From Biomphalaria glabrata (taxonomy: Eukaryota; Mollusca; Gastropoda; Planorbidae), in NCBI RefSeq assembly GCF_947242115.1, contig NC_074719.1, positions 35,581,269 through 35,645,268 on the forward strand: DNA of 64,000 nt, in the 5' to 3' direction. The stretch's first letter is position 1; every line of letters starts with the position of its first letter. Below, one piece after another: positions 24,601 to 42,584 of this stretch. The notes under the pieces are model-generated. The model searched no databases. It had not been told where the DNA came from and saw only the letters and a program-made list of their open reading frames with translations. A program made the position numbers and the translations under genes.

Positions 24601-27600
24601 AAAAAAAAACAACATACAAATATAACTAAATTATTAAAAGTTAAATTCTAAAATAAATGGAACATTGATGTATAATATTTAAGACAAATGCATATTAAAA
24701 ACTCTTGTCATTGCGTTGTAAAAGGTACAGGTTGACTGAATAAGTTAGGAAAGTCAATCTTCTTGTTCAGTTTAAATCTTATCTAATTAGCATGTATGCT
24801 ATTTACCTTTATCTTGTGGATTACTCTGCACTTTTACTGTAAATAGAAATTAGAATTTTGCTAATTGTTCACAACTTATTCTCTTTTTTTTAGGAATGCA
24901 AAGAATATGAATTTATAAAATATTTTAATTAATGATTTTGTTTTATTAATTCAGGATTCTATAATAATAATAATAATCTTTATTGTCCGTAGGAAATTTG
25001 CCTTACATTTCGTGCATTACACGAAACAAAAAACATTATAACAAAAAAAACAGAAAAATGTACATTCACACCAGACTCACTCATAATTTACATGTGAAAA
25101 GTTTATATCAGATTGTTTCTATTTAATGATTTGATTGCCAGGGGAACAGAATTTAAGAGTTTTTGTATCTGTTTGTCTTTGCTATCGGTGTCTTGTATCT
25201 CTTTTGGGATGGTAAAATCACAAAATCCTGACCCAAAGGGTGATTTTTATTGCTAGAATCTTTTTAGCTTTTTTAAGGATGTTTATCTCAAACAGCTGCC
25301 CAAATGGGGTTTGTTTTTTGCCAATGACTTTACCAGCAGCATTTAGGATTCTATAAATTTTTTTTTTTTAATGCTCAGATTGCCGTACAGGCAGTGATAT
25401 TGAAACTTAATTTTTTTGCTGATATAATCAGTAATAGTAGTAAAATTTAGTTTATTGTCTAGGATAATACCAAGATATTTAAAAGTTTGCACTATTTCAA
25501 ATGTCTGTCAAGCTACAGAAACAATATCATTTTCCTTCTTTTCCCTATGAAAATCGATTATCATTTCTTTGTTGTTTTTTTACATTTAATAATAAAAAAT
25601 TATCTTTACAGTATACCATTTTAGATTGTTGTATGGTGTTCTTTTTTATCATAGCTGCAGATTTGAAGCTCAGAAATCTTTAATATCTATTTTTATTTTT
25701 TTAAAAAGCAAAAGAATAAAATATATACAAAACATAAGGGACATGTTTAGTAGAACAACTAAAAATAGTGTAAAAAAAAAAAAAAAAAACTTTCCCATTG
25801 CAATTTGGTTTTGACAATTTTTTAATTTTTTTTTTTGGAGGTGGTGGTTTGGGGGGGGGGGGGGGGGGGGGAGGGAGTAAAATCATAAAATATAATGTAT
25901 GAAACTATTTAGAATGAAGAAAAATGTTGTTTTTTTTTTCAAAGTAACTTTCATCACCAAAAGAACAACTAATCAACTAGACAACAAAATGCTTTTTTTT
26001 TTCTAAACTTGTGTTGCAAATTATTCCTGTTTCTTAACGACGTTTACATCTAATTTTATCCATTCACTTCTATGAAAACATTGTCAGGAATAAATTAAAG
26101 GCTGTGGGAAAGCTGTTACTCACACTGGTGTCTCAACTTACTCTCAACAGTCTAGCGGAAAAAGGATGAATTGTAAATGTCAAATTTTGGAATAGCCAAA
26201 GCTTACAAAAATCTTCTTACTGTTTTTCCTACAGGAGATAATTGTTAATATTAATAGGATTTTTCATAAGATTTCGCCTTATCTATTTTTGCTTTTAATA
26301 ATAATAAAAGAAAAGGCGCATCTATTAATTAAAAAAAATAATTCTCCATCATGCTGATTGGTATTTTGAATAGTTTATATTGTAACGTTTCTAACTATCT
26401 AGGCTCTCTGCAAACTGCATCACATGACACCACCAACTTAAAGAGTTTGACAGCTCAAGGCTCCAAAATAATGTAACACTTTCATCATCATCATCATTCC
26501 TTTGAGTTCGTCATGAACATAGGGCCTCAGCAAAAACATGCCACTCTCTATGGTCTCTTGCTAGTTTTTTTTTATGGCTTCCAAATTCTTTCCAGTCCTC
26601 TCAGCTTCCTCTAGTATACTGTGTCGCCATGTTCTTTTTGGTCTTCCTCTATATCTTGTTCCCTGGGGGTTCCACTCTAAGGCCTGCCTAGCTCTGTTGT
26701 TGGTATCTTTTCTAAGGGTGTGACCAATCCATCTCCACTTCCTCTCTAAGATCTGCATCTCTATATTTTTCTGCCCACTCATCTGCCATAGTTTAGTGTT
26801 TTCTACTTTGTCATACCAGTGTCTTTTTAGGATATTTCTCAGGCATCTGTTGATGAAAGTCTTTAATTTTTTGTTGCTGCTTCAGTTGTTCTTCATTCTT
26901 TAGAGTTCAATAAATCACAGCAAATACTGTATAATTGGCAACAACGTAACACCGACTGTACAAAAGCTTCACGCTCCAACGTATCTTCCTAAACTTGCAC
27001 TTGATTCTCTGTTCTGGACTGACTTCACCTAGACTTGTTCTTGACTCTAACTTTGACTTTTACTTGTGAAGTTGCAAGGTAATGTGAAGTGACTTGACTC
27101 TGAATTCACTACGCAGGTTCTTCCCAAACTGTCATGGCTGACAGTCGCAACTAATCACGGTTGACTGCTCAACTAGTGATGGCCTGGGGCGAATTGCGCT
27201 GGCTGTCTACACACACCACTACCCCCATTTGTGTCATCACCAGGTTTATTACAATATGATAGAATTATTTGCCCACTATATTTAAAAAACTTATTACAGT
27301 ATAGATCATTCAATTTTTTTAACTTATTTAATCATGGCTGAGAAAAATAAAATTATTTTTAAATGATTGAGTTATAAAATAGTCAAAAACATCTTTTTTT
27401 TTCATTTTCTGACTTAAAGTATAATATTATTTATTATTATACTTTTTTCCGTGTTCTTTATTACTATTCTATCATTATTTTCTACTTGTTATTTCTGTTT
27501 TGTCTATTTTAGCTTCAGTCTCAATGAAAGATGCTTCACTTGTAAGTGTTCCTAGTGTTCCTGTAACTTTGTGACATAACAATCATTTTAGCTATTGGAA

Positions 27601-27824
27601 ATATCTCTTGTAGAAATCTCTAACATCAGATATAACTTCTGGAAGATATATTAACCACTAAATTTCTTTGTAACATAAAAGAGAATTTATGATTAACCTT
27701 TCAATTACAGAGCAGACCCCTTTCCAGAGTCAAGTATCCATCTAGCAGTCATTCTCTAAATGGGCCTAAAGTCAGGTCAGCAAGCGTACCTAAAGAAACC
27801 AACCCTTACTTGGAATTTTGTTAA
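15658..27824 (+). CDS. ANKRD45: ANKRD45-like ankyrin-repeat protein, seven exons
   Basis: Coding exons are 15658-15932, 20871-21039, 22588-22755, 23397-23494, 24248-24386, 27513-27541 and 27711-27824 (TAA), about 330 residues. Exons 2 and 3 encode two to three ankyrin repeats (GKSPLDVAACLGRFEIIQFL and CLHYAAAWGRKSVLKLLVEK), then VANRYNQNECVYFLDWA. Exon 5 encodes CKEKQEWMDKNKEPSIQDYE and a helix ending VQPILQKIIEQ. Order and spacing match human ANKRD45, including the AAAWGR and ECVxFLDWA signatures. Vertebrate ANKRD45 is reported at cilia and centrosomes; the role here is by homology only. Exon 1 is acidic, with no known domain. All junctions are in phase except exon 1 to 2, where donor 15933 and acceptor 20870 are one base out of frame. 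Acceptor 20899 would keep frame but drop conserved residues. Intron 1 carries an LTR element. Confidence 0.87.
16699..16882 (-). repeat. 3' LTR of the gag-protease element
   Basis: It is 184 bp with TG...CA ends and is preceded in element orientation by a purine tract (AGGGGGGG). It contains ATTAATAAAGATTAAAG, a likely polyadenylation signal. Confidence 0.92.
17344..19362 (-). CDS. Gag-protease polyprotein of the LTR element (SCAN-like capsid)
   Basis: This is one open frame of 672 residues. Residues 1-170 are a highly charged coiled coil built from repeats such as LAMERDKEKERLDKEDKRER. Residues about 185-375 resemble a gag capsid, with a SCAN-like stretch (FYRQQFVNCEIEPEDDPQTF, then ELKIFLLERKPKSIEDIVRL). 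A retropepsin follows, with the active-site DTGST near residue 436 and the flap-distal DLIIGN near 498. A CX2CX4HX4C zinc knuckle (CFNCGKRGHIRRQC) sits near 598-611. The knuckle lies after the protease, the reverse of the usual gag-then-protease order. SCAN domains derive from Gmr1-like Ty3/gypsy gag, so that lineage is the best guess. The frame looks whole. Confidence 0.88.
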   Translation of the reverse strand: MADKAEVAALKEEGRLLEFEGAELRKYVQERLMERERLAMERDKEKERLDKEDKREREKEKERLAMERDKEKERLAMERDKEKERLAMERDKEKERLDKEDKREREKEKERLDKEDKREKEKDKEIVAIEREKKNELVAIERERLAFEKETAEKKLKTDQGKENDKRKSDSTGNKLAKYKGLIFNEDKMDIDIFLKKFEIEMRELEYPEDKWTFLLSRSFTAEVPSKICMSQGNYSIVKEQLLRTFGKTEAFYRQQFVNCEIEPEDDPQTFLDKMSSHFDNWIETAEVEKTFDSLKTFLMLDKVMYEYQEELKIFLLERKPKSIEDIVRLIRAYKVAHPEKKLSRGSDIEEIVAFNRTCETQNNSHRTRETQDRQYRSDTYERQNDSRNGRYQGNRQERKDWEKGRIEQGLSLSSDTGTLEIFQTFVGNKAAKTIRDTGSTIIGVNKNLVEDHEYTGESRKCVMFNGNIVQLPIAKVSIDTPYVKGTVEACVVDQGEIDLIIGNIHGVKICSVREIENWKKYYGIKSTRGRNGDVEEDIRSHTSDDMGSREHEKKELTDKVESNAIGMGPNQSKVRQSVVQGKRYKPTYRRTNPYILCFNCGKRGHIRRQCQQLIRIKDSRYNSEEAYTRKERDISNLENSTARSLGSGITMGHHCKGGKRKGWHVNNVRII
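19497..19680 (-). repeat. 5' LTR of the gag-protease element
   Basis: It is 184 bp and nearly identical to the copy at 16699-16882. In element orientation it is followed by the primer-binding-like TGGCGCCCAACGCAAAGG at 19495-19478. Confidence 0.92.
19690..20870. other. ANKRD45 intron 1, right part; nothing recognised
   Basis: AT-rich intronic sequence with several AGATCT words and short T and A tracts. I see no exon, RNA gene or clear repeat. It ends in the pyrimidine-rich acceptor of exon 2. Confidence 0.5.
22019..22320 (-). mobile_element. LINE tail, related to 38440-38935, with a second LINE tail inside
   Basis: Minus-strand residues KCFFFASAIRAWNGLPEL match the FFPSAIRAWNG end of the LINE at 38440-38935, and the 3' UTR phrase TTCAAAAAAGAAGATGATTA is shared with it. 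Between about 22118 and 22190, on the plus strand, lies the 3' end of a different LINE (ACAAATTTCCTTGTAAATAA, then an ATT repeat). That piece matches the tail of the fragment at 24961-25500. This is a small nested pair in ANKRD45 intron 2. Confidence 0.7.
23604..23995. repeat. Imperfect inverted repeat of about 65 bp arms
   Basis: The arm at 23604-23672 (GGGTTGAGGTGGGCTAGAGA, CTCCACTCAGTAAA, TTTCAATTGC) matches the reverse complement of 23930-23995 (GTGTTGAGGTGGGGCTAGAA, CTCCACCACATAAA, CCTCAATTGC). About 255 bases separate the arms. It may be a MITE or a folded-back repeat in ANKRD45 intron 4. No target duplication was identified. Confidence 0.65.
24961..25500 (-). mobile_element. CR1-like LINE 3' fragment, degraded
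   Basis: On the minus strand the residues VQTFKYLGIILDNKLNF at 25500-25440 match the YLGIIxNNKL thumb motif of LINE reverse transcriptases. The fragment ends in a 3' UTR (CAAATTTCCTACGGACAATA) with an ATT-repeat tail at 24961-24977. It carries several frame breaks. It lies in ANKRD45 intron 5. Confidence 0.75.
25770..25875. repeat. Homopolymer tracts (A, T and G runs)
   Basis: A run of A, a run of T and a G run of about 20 lie close together. Apparent proline- and lysine-rich frames here are only translations of these tracts. Confidence 0.85.
26470..26890 (-). mobile_element. LINE C-terminal fragment (RKWRWIGHTLRK type)
   Basis: The minus strand encodes LERKWRWIGHTLRKDTNNRA, then QALEWNPQGTRYRGRPKRTW. 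This segment is common near the C-terminus of a widespread invertebrate LINE family. It is followed by DHREWHVFAEALCS and a short ATG-repeat tail at 26484-26494. It is 5'-truncated and lies in ANKRD45 intron 5. Confidence 0.82.
26900..27253 (-). mobile_element. LTR-like fragment, family shared with 10473-10955
   Basis: On the minus strand it starts at 27253 with TGTAATAAACCTGGTGATGA and shares several phrases with 10473-10955, including GAAGTCAGTCCAGAACAGAG. No coding sequence is attached. It is a fossil LTR fragment in ANKRD45 intron 5. Confidence 0.55.
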
Positions 27825-30800
27825 CCAAACAAAGAATGATATTTTCTTTTCCTGATTGGCTTTTGTTTGACCTTTGTTGATTACATGCCCTTTTTCAGAT
27901 ACTTTGCTTTAGCTTACTTCTTGTGTGATTGTTTTTTATTGTTCTCTGTTGTCACTGCTATTTTTATGGTTGTTATTGTTTTTTTAATTCCATCTGAAGG
28001 ATTTTCTTTAAAGTAACTTGACATATCTGTATAGTAAATGTTTTACAATAATATTGGTTTTGATTTTATATTTGTACATTTTCAATCTAGTTTTATTTTT
28101 TATTTTTATTTAGGTACCTAAACAACTAACCTTTTATATTTACCACAATATGTTTCATATGATTCTCTCAGTTTCTGTAACTACCTATAATATATATATA
28201 TATTTTTTAATGTAATAAGTTTCTTCCTGAATAGACAGATTTAATAATATTTGGGGTTAGAAACAACCTAATATTTTTATTTAATGTTTTATTTGAAATC
28301 ATCATGACAGTAGTTAAAAAAAATCTGATTTAGTTTAAACTCATCATATCAGTAGTTAAATTATTAGGTACTGGCCTTACAATGCATCATGTGTCAGATT
28401 GATGTAACATGTTTACATTTTTATGAGCTAAAAAACTCAAAGTTAAATTTTCAAACTCTGTTTAAGGAACATGGGTGCCTTCCTAATTCTTTTAACATCA
28501 AGCTTTTGTTAACATAATATTGTTTATTTTCAGTGATAAGAACAGCTTCCAGTTTATGTTCTTAACTAACAGTTGTATACTAAATTCTATAATGTTAGCC
28601 TTGCATCTTTTCTTAACTTTATTTGGCTATTTCAACAAAACTTCTAAAAACAAATAAATCTTATTTCACATTTTCAGTGCTAATAATGAGAGATTTTACC
28701 ATGTGACTTAGAAAATCAGTAAAATAAATATTATAAATTTGAAACAAAACATCTTTAGTGAAATAAATATTATAAAACCTCAAGGGATAATTGCAATGAT
28801 ATTAAGCAATATGTGCATGTATTGAAAAGAGTGTGTTTCCTTTAATCTAATGCTTTTTATCTACTACTAGATCTAATATTATTTTATGGATTTGCAACTA
28901 TCTTGCTTCAACATGAAAAAAAAAAATACTTGAGCTCAAAAAGTTTGTTTTTATAGCTACTGACTTCTGAATGTTGTCTTGTTCTGATTTGAAACACGTT
29001 TTGACTTTTTTTTCTATGTTGCATTTAAAAATAATTTAAACAAATGTCTTTCTTTATGTTGTTGTTTTTTTGTATGTATTTAGAACATTGTAATTAAATG
29101 AATCGCATCTTTATTAGTAAAATAGACATTTTCAATGTTAGGTGAAAGGCTTGATGAATACAGAAAATAAATATGAGCATTTTAATTTCTTTACAAATCT
29201 ATAGCCACACAAGTCTACAGTTGTTTCACTAATGCTTATAATGAGATTTGTTTTAGAATAACATTCAAATCACAGCTTAAAGACAAAAAAAAATTAACAC
29301 TATTTTACTATTTTTTACTTTTTTTTTCCACAGGGTCTGAAGAGCATGAGAAGTAGTACATGAATGTAGCAGTTCCGACTTGCCAGAGTTTCAATCAGAG
29401 TTCATGACTTACTGCTTTCTTGCAAATTTTTCATTTGGTATTGTGTTTAAAATCAATATTTACGTTAGTTAATCATCTTGCACATTAAAAATGGCATTAA
29501 AAGTATTGCTAAAGTAAATTTTAATGGCCTTAATTTAAAAGCAATGACTTCTTCTGTGATATTTCATATTTGTTTTTATAATTTTAATTCTAGTTAAAAA
29601 GGATGAAAGTACAACTGTTTGTCAAATATTGTAGATCTATAAAAACATGTATATATTTTTGTTAACATATATTGATTCAATACCTGAGTGATATGTGGTT
29701 TTGGTTTTTGACTAGCTTAAATTTTATAATATTTTTTTTTAAATACCAAGAAAAGACTCTATGAAAGTTGTAGGTTAGGTTTATCATCTCTCTATATTTA
29801 ATTTCTTTTATCTACACCTGATTATTATAAACATCTGGGATTGACTTCGGTTATAAAGTTGAAAGTGATCAAATATAAATCATACTTATTTTTAGTCTAT
29901 AAAAACTTTGACTAGATGTTTTATGAAAATATCAATTCAAGAAATAATAAACATTTTATTCTCATTTCTAAGTGATTGTTTAATTGTTTGGTATTTTTAA
30001 ATTATTAGTTAGTATTTATTTTATCCATTTTTATATATAAAATGTAGTCTACTAACAGATTCAAAAATAATATTACTTATATCTACTTATTCAAATCAAT
30101 ATTTGTAACATTTGACAATAATGTTTAGTTTGGTTTGTGGTTTGTTTGTTTTTAAGGGGGAGAAGTCTTGTCATTCGTTCCATTCGTTGCTGAACTAAAA
30201 TTTAGTTTTTGTAGACATGCCACAGGAAAATTAACTAAGTTGTACTGATTAAATATCCTTATAATTAATTAATTAAATATATAAATTGGCAAAAAAAAAC
30301 AAAAACATGTTAATTTTACATCATATGTTCATTTTAAATCCAGTAAAGTTTGTTCACAAGAATATTTACATCATATTTATCATAAAACAAAATATTTTAA
30401 AACTAGACAGACAAATTAATACTTAAATAATTCATATTACATAAATATGATTATTTCATGGACCTGAAAAAATTGCAAAACTTATTTTTTGAGAACATAA
30501 ATAATTTGAATTTATTTTCTTTAATATAACTGAAAAAAAAACAACTTTTTTTTTAAACAAAAAAGTTACAATAAATATTGATATGATTTGTATTGATTAA
30601 GAGTAATGAGTTATTACTATTTTTAGCTAATAGACTTGTTCTAGAGCTATTCATAAAACAATTGTGTAGGCATGTGGCTTTGCAAAATATATATATTTTT
30701 AAAAAACTAAGTCCGCAACACTAAATAAATTTGTGCATCTATTTCATCTTAACAACAATACAATTTCTACACAGACAGTAGCTTTAATAAATATCCAAGA

Positions 30801-30891
30801 AAACATTAAATAAAGAATGAATGATCATTAACATCTCTGAAAACAGCCCTAAAATAGCAGTGAAATAAAAGTTAGGCACTTGTAAAACAAA
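27825..30891. other. Convergent 3' region between ANKRD45 and PTGES2
   Basis: AT-rich non-coding DNA that should hold both 3' UTRs. A strong acceptor (T tract, then CCACAG) at 29336 precedes a short open stretch, GLKSMRSST and stop, at 29337-29366. This could be an alternative last exon of ANKRD45. An AATAAA lies near 29946 on the plus strand and one for PTGES2 near 30511-30516 on the minus strand. No further gene is seen. Confidence 0.45.
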
Positions 30892-37118
<6,227 letters not shown>

Positions 37119-38439
37119 TTTATTTATTTACAACACTTTTCTAGACTTTTTCAATAGAGAAAGGATAACCTCCCACATACCTACATAAGTATGGCCTGAT
37201 TAAATTATAATCTATATAAAAGACATCTATTCAGTTTTATTTTAATCATTCGTAAAAGTATCTATAAAATGTTTGCAACTCAAATCAAAGCAGCATTTTT
37301 TCTCATATTTGAGCTTTTAAATTAATTGGCGATGAACAACAATAAACTGAATAAAGCAAAAAAAAAAAAGATCATTGTTATGTTCCCAATGCTGTTCCCC
37401 TGTTTGAGAAGACTTGTATCTCTTTAAAATACGCAATGTATTTTCCCCATCCCGGTTAGAAAATGTGGGATGTAGCATATATATAGCCCTACTCCCCCCC
37501 CCCTTTTTTTTTTATCTGGACGCTGTTAAGGAAAAGCTTTATATTCATGGCAAGTTTCTTCAAGATCGGTAGCCTAATACTAAATCACTTTTTTACCTCT
37601 TGTACCGAATCTAGGATCAAGCGTGGGCAAAGTGGAGAGTGTACTTATGTACTTTTAAAATATAATAAATTAACATGTATTGCAGATGTAGATCTACTTA
37701 AAATAGGCCTTATTATCAGGATTTTTTCTTGTTACGAGAATATTTTTTTTAAATGCCCCCCCCCCCCCCCAATCTTAAAAAAAAATTGCGATGTTAATTG
37801 CACTGTAAATGAAATTTAAAAAATATAAACATGTGAACTAACTATTTAGGCCTACTGTACACTTTGCTAAGTTTATCCGTGCGGCCCGTATACCTACCTT
37901 AGGCCTATATATATAAATATATGGTCAATCAAAACTGCAAACGTCGACTGTTGCTGCCAAAACTGTCAATAATTTTACTAATGAATTGCTAGGCGATGGA
38001 CAAGCTGGCAATGAACGTTTATAGTGCAGAGTGCTGATATTCTTCTTTACGTTCCAGCTCTTGCATCGTTTTAGGATAAAGACAAAACTGGTTGAACTGA
38101 AGATTATTAATTATTGCTTGAAAAGCGATCGAGACTTTCGTGAAGAAACTATAAAGATACGAATTTAAACATGTGGTTTTTGTTCGGTATGTCTGTTGAC
38201 TTCAAATTTTCGGCATCATCAACTCAATATACCAAGTTTGTCTGTCAGCTTACTCAGGATGCCATCCCTGAAATGTTCCAGAGTATGGTCAAGGTGGTTT
38301 CCGATTATGTCAATGAGACTGCTGATGTAGCCTTATAATGTTGAACGTCCATTCAGACTGCACTCATCTGGTAAACTGGTTCAAAAACAGATGAATGGTG
38401 ACGACAATGGAAAGATAAATCAGAAACACACTTATCTTC
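37119..38439. other. PTGES2 5' flank; small unrecognised frame at 38171-38338
   Basis: The first part should hold the PTGES2 promoter and shows no TATA box. Poly-C, poly-T and poly-A tracts lie near 37495 and 37755. An ATG at 38171 opens 55 codons (ending ATG..DYVNETADVAL, stop 38336-38338) with fairly balanced composition. I do not recognise it, and it borders LINE sequence, so it is more likely a repeat remnant than a gene. Confidence 0.4.
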
Positions 38440-38935
38440 TTATCTTATATAATACAGACGTTACTTCAAAAAAGAAGATGATTACGTCCTACGCGTCATG
38501 CATTTAGTCATGCATATTAACCAATGACTTAAATTCTGCCAAGTCACTGGTTTTCCTGGCTAGCTCAGGCTACCCATTCCATGCTCTAATAGCACTAGGG
38601 AAGAAGGAGTATTTGTACAAATTTGTCCTAGCATATGGGACGAGGAATGTGCCTTTATCTTTGTGTCTTTCAGAGTATTTTATTAAATTTTGTTTATGTA
38701 TTTGAAGATTATGGTTCAGTGTTTTATGTATTATTGCTACTTTACTTTTGAGCCTTCTGTCCTGAAGGCTTTCTAAATTTAGTGATTTTACTAAAGGTGT
38801 TACTCTAGTCAAATGTGAATATTCGTTTGTTATGAATCGCACTGCTCTATTTTGTGTCTGTTCTAGTTTCTTAATGTTTTCTTGAGTTGAGGGGTCCCAA
38901 ACAGAGGATCCGGCACCGATTATACATGTGCAGTG
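38440..38935 (-). mobile_element. CR1/L2-like LINE, 3' fragment
   Basis: The minus strand reads IIGAGSSVWDPSTQENIKKL, then NRAVRFITNEYSHLTRVTPL, LESLQDRRLKSKVAIIHKTL and YKYSFFPSAIRAWNG. These are typical of the last part of LINE reverse transcriptases, after the catalytic domain. The 3' UTR is shared with 22019-22100. It is heavily 5'-truncated, with no tail identified. Confidence 0.83.
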
Positions 38936-41900
38936 TCTCTGGTTTCACTTGCTGCCGTTATTTTAAGATCCGCTTAAGTCAAAGATCTTCTAATAGTTGT
39001 AACTTAAAGTGCAAATTGATTAAATTGGTATTTCTTAGCCCATAGTGTCTCACACAAAAGAGGTAAATTTAGCACAAATGCTCTCGCTTGGCACTGTTAC
39101 GGAAAAAATAGTCTTTTTGATGACACCAAAGGCATTTAATTTGATTTCTGGTCAGATTAGATAAAATATTAGATCAGTGATAGGAAAATTAGATCTACAA
39201 CCAGCTGTCAAGTCCAACCCGCGGTAAGTTTAATACGGTCCACCACAAGTTTTGTAATTATAATTCAAAATTAATTTTTACTTCGGGTTAAACATTGGAA
39301 ATTTAATTTATTATTCACTAGGCCTATTATTGGTTGCGTCAGTTTGTTTAAATTTGGCATAAATGCAGTACAAAAAATGGTCTTCATTTCACTGTGCAAA
39401 ATTTGTAAAAAAAAAAAAAAAAAAATTAATTAATTATAAAATGTTGAATTTAGAAAGAACTTTTTGATTAGAGTTGATTCAGAAAGTTGTGTTTTTTGAA
39501 CACATGAAAGTACAATTCCATAGATTTTATAGACAACCGACTGTGTCTCCTTTGAAATTGTAATATACCCCCCCCCCCCTCCATATACGTGGCCTAATTA
39601 CAATATCTTTATGCGTTATATGACTGATGACTAAAGAAAAAAACAAACAAATTAAACAATTTCTCGTATAATCTCTATATTGAATGAACTGTGCGTGATT
39701 ATTGTCATGGGTCGGCGGCTATTATTTGTCGGATGCGCTTTGGGAAAAAAGAACGATTGGGGGAGGGGGGCACCGTTCAATCGCTGCTATAACTCTTGTT
39801 ATTGCAAGGCTTAGTGTCCTACAGCAACGTACATTGCATTTCCTGAAGAGTAAGGGCAAGTCATGTTAGTAGGCTATGTTTATGTTTTCACGGATAATCA
39901 GATTTTTTTTTCTCTTTCTAAAGTTCACGTTTGAAAATGATTGTTGGCATAAATATGTGGACCCGCATAATGAAAGAAAAACAGAACTTGATTTCTTCAG
40001 TTGATCATGAATAGCTTATTAGACCAATCGCTGACTAAGGAGGCAGCAAACGTAGGCCTACATTTTCTGTTCTAGATGGTAGTCGAAGTTGAACGAGACT
40101 ACATAATGTTATAGCCCTGCAGTTTCCGTCTAAAAGTCAAACAACGAAACAACATGTTTACGTGATGTTTAGTCTGTTTCTAATTTTAATAAACTTGCAT
40201 TGTTAAATATGCATTAACTATTGAATAAATGTCATAAACAATGGGATTTTATAATAGCAGTGACACTTATTTTACATTTTTTTGTAAAAATCAATGAAAG
40301 TATGTAATCAGCTCACTGTATTGGTTCTCGCTTAGTTCGAGATAAACGATAGTCGTTCTACGAATGAAGGAGGCCAACACACTGCTGTATTGGTTCAAAA
40401 CAAAATATATAATAACAATACCCGGTAGTATCTATTGGGAAAGATTTGGAGAAAGTTGATAGGTGTTGGGGGATGACACCTTGAGCTAACCGCACCGGGT
40501 AACAACGACCCTAGTGACGCCGCTGGGGCCTACTATTCTACGCGTTAAAAAACAACATATTTTCTTTCATATCTTTCAAAGCCTCGACCCATTCTGATGT
40601 AAACTTAATACATGTTTGTTTTCTCCAATAGCTTTAATTTGGCACAAAGACACTTGAACATTGAAGTCCACAATTCATTATTTTTCAATCCAGCAACTGC
40701 TTTTCAAAACTGCTAATATTAATATTAAACTATGAAAAATTGTATTTCTGTTACAGGGATTTAAGAAGTTTTTTTTTCGGATTTTTTTTTTTTTTTTGCA
40801 TCAATGGCTAAAGACATTTAAATGTTTAAAGAATCTTTTAAACCTGATAAGAATAGCTTCCTTAATATTTAGAAATGTTGTTCTGAATCAGTAGGCCTAA
40901 ATGCCAATAGGCCTATTACACGTATTTCCTCGATAATATTTCAATAAGTATTGAAAGTTAATTATAGTTTCTCTTTCAAATTTTTAGGCAAAAAGCGACA
41001 ATTTGTTTTGAAATGAAATACCTTCTTCTAACATGATTAAGTGGATTTAGATGAGAAGGAGCATCAACTACGAAATAAAATGTATGGATCCACAGATGAG
41101 CCTATATGTTAACTCTGCACTATAAATACTCCTTTTAAAACGTTTCTCTCGATAATCGAAGAAACACAGCAGATCAGCATACTCCCACTCTACCTTAATT
41201 AGAAACTCTTGAAATTGGAGAGGTTAAAGATCTGCAATGGCTAATCATAATCACCAATTCCATGTCTTTGCAAATTTCTTCAGCACACATAAGGTTTGCA
41301 GATGTATAATACCCAGGTTGGTAAGTATCTCGTGATTTTTTTTTATTTCAAAATAGCGATAAACCCATTTCCTACACCAGCCATACCTTAATGTCACGTG
41401 CTTTTCCTTGAAGTGGATATAATCCACAAAATTCCCATTCTCCGTGCAGTTGGTTAGTTTACTCTACCGAACAAATAATGGTAAAAAGCAAATTCAGAAA
41501 AAAAAATCTAGCTTTTTCTTTTTTTTTTCCATTGCATGCCAGCAAAAATCACAGCAAGTTTTCGGATACAAGGCCTATAATGATTTATATGTTTGCGAGC
41601 GACTATCCGTATAACTGTTGCATTCTAAAAATGTGCATCTTCTCTTTAAGCCTGCGCTTTTCAAAAATGTTTTCTCATACAAGTCAATAAATAATATTCC
41701 GTGGTCTGCATCAAACGTTTCTTGAAATAAAGGCATCCAAGGAGTCAAAGAGCCTTATGTGGCTCGTGATGCGCAGTTTGTGAGCACTGGCTTAGGTAGT
41801 TTCATACCAAACATTAAATAATTATATTAAAAACATACTTATGACTACGACTGATGGTCTTAAATTTTAAGCGTTTTAAAAATACTATGTATAATTAACA

Positions 41901-42584
41901 AACTTTACTATAATATCTATAGCGTATTATTATTTCATTTTAAGCCAAATTTTCAGTTGTGAAACTTCAGCGTGCTTTGATTTGATTGAGCAAAAAACAA
42001 AAACATAATACAAATGACAACTTTAAGACAGACATACTTCAAATGTATTATTAAAACGAGCTTGTCTACCTAGTCCAGTGACTTTCGAATATTTAGATAA
42101 GATAGTTAAATTTTTAGAAAAAAAAATAGCCTAAAAACAATACATTTTAAACAATTAACTTATTGGGAGTTGATATGTACCATGACGTCAAGTCACAAGT
42201 CTCAAATCTTTATTTATAGAAGAACTAATTATTGAAAGAATGGGAGGAATATTTTTTTATTTTCTGGTTATTTCATTGTTCAAATATTCATTTTTTTAAT
42301 TAATTATTTTTTTTTACAAAGTTTATTTTATTTCATTATATTTTTAAAAACTTTCCCTTTTTTTTCGGAGAAAATGTTAGTACTTGATTACCTATTGGAT
42401 AAATCTGTAAATTAATATGCCTGCATATAAAATCGAATTCCTAGTCTACAAGTAAAGTTTCCCTTATAGACCCAAAATATCTTGATCAGGCTAGTTATAA
42501 CCATTCAAGAGCTCTCGTTTACTCAGTTTATTTTTACTCTATTGGATATTTTAAGATTGGTACTAACAATGAGTACTATTTGCC
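38936..42584. other. Intergenic; no gene recognised
   Basis: AT-rich sequence with homopolymer runs (A near 39410, C near 39570, T near 40785). The only clear repeat is the LINE 3' hairpin at 40325-40378. Short frames near 41478-41690 are poor in codon structure and unrecognised. The right end leads into the IRF promoter. Confidence 0.45.
40325..40378 (+). mobile_element. 3' tip of a zinc-knuckle-tailed LINE
   Basis: AGTCGTTCTACGAATGAAGG followed by AGGCC matches the LINE end at 62442-62466 (AGTCGTCCTACGACTGAAGG, AGGCC). Only the terminal hairpin region survives. Confidence 0.55.

Noticed and set aside
25701-25886. Proline/lysine-rich frame
   Set aside because: It is a translation of homopolymer G, A and T runs.
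41700-41820. Sequence like the end of a hAT or LINE repeat (GAGCCTTATGTGGCTCGTGA)
   Set aside because: It resembles a common repeat phrase, but no second end, target duplication or further copy in the window could be found.
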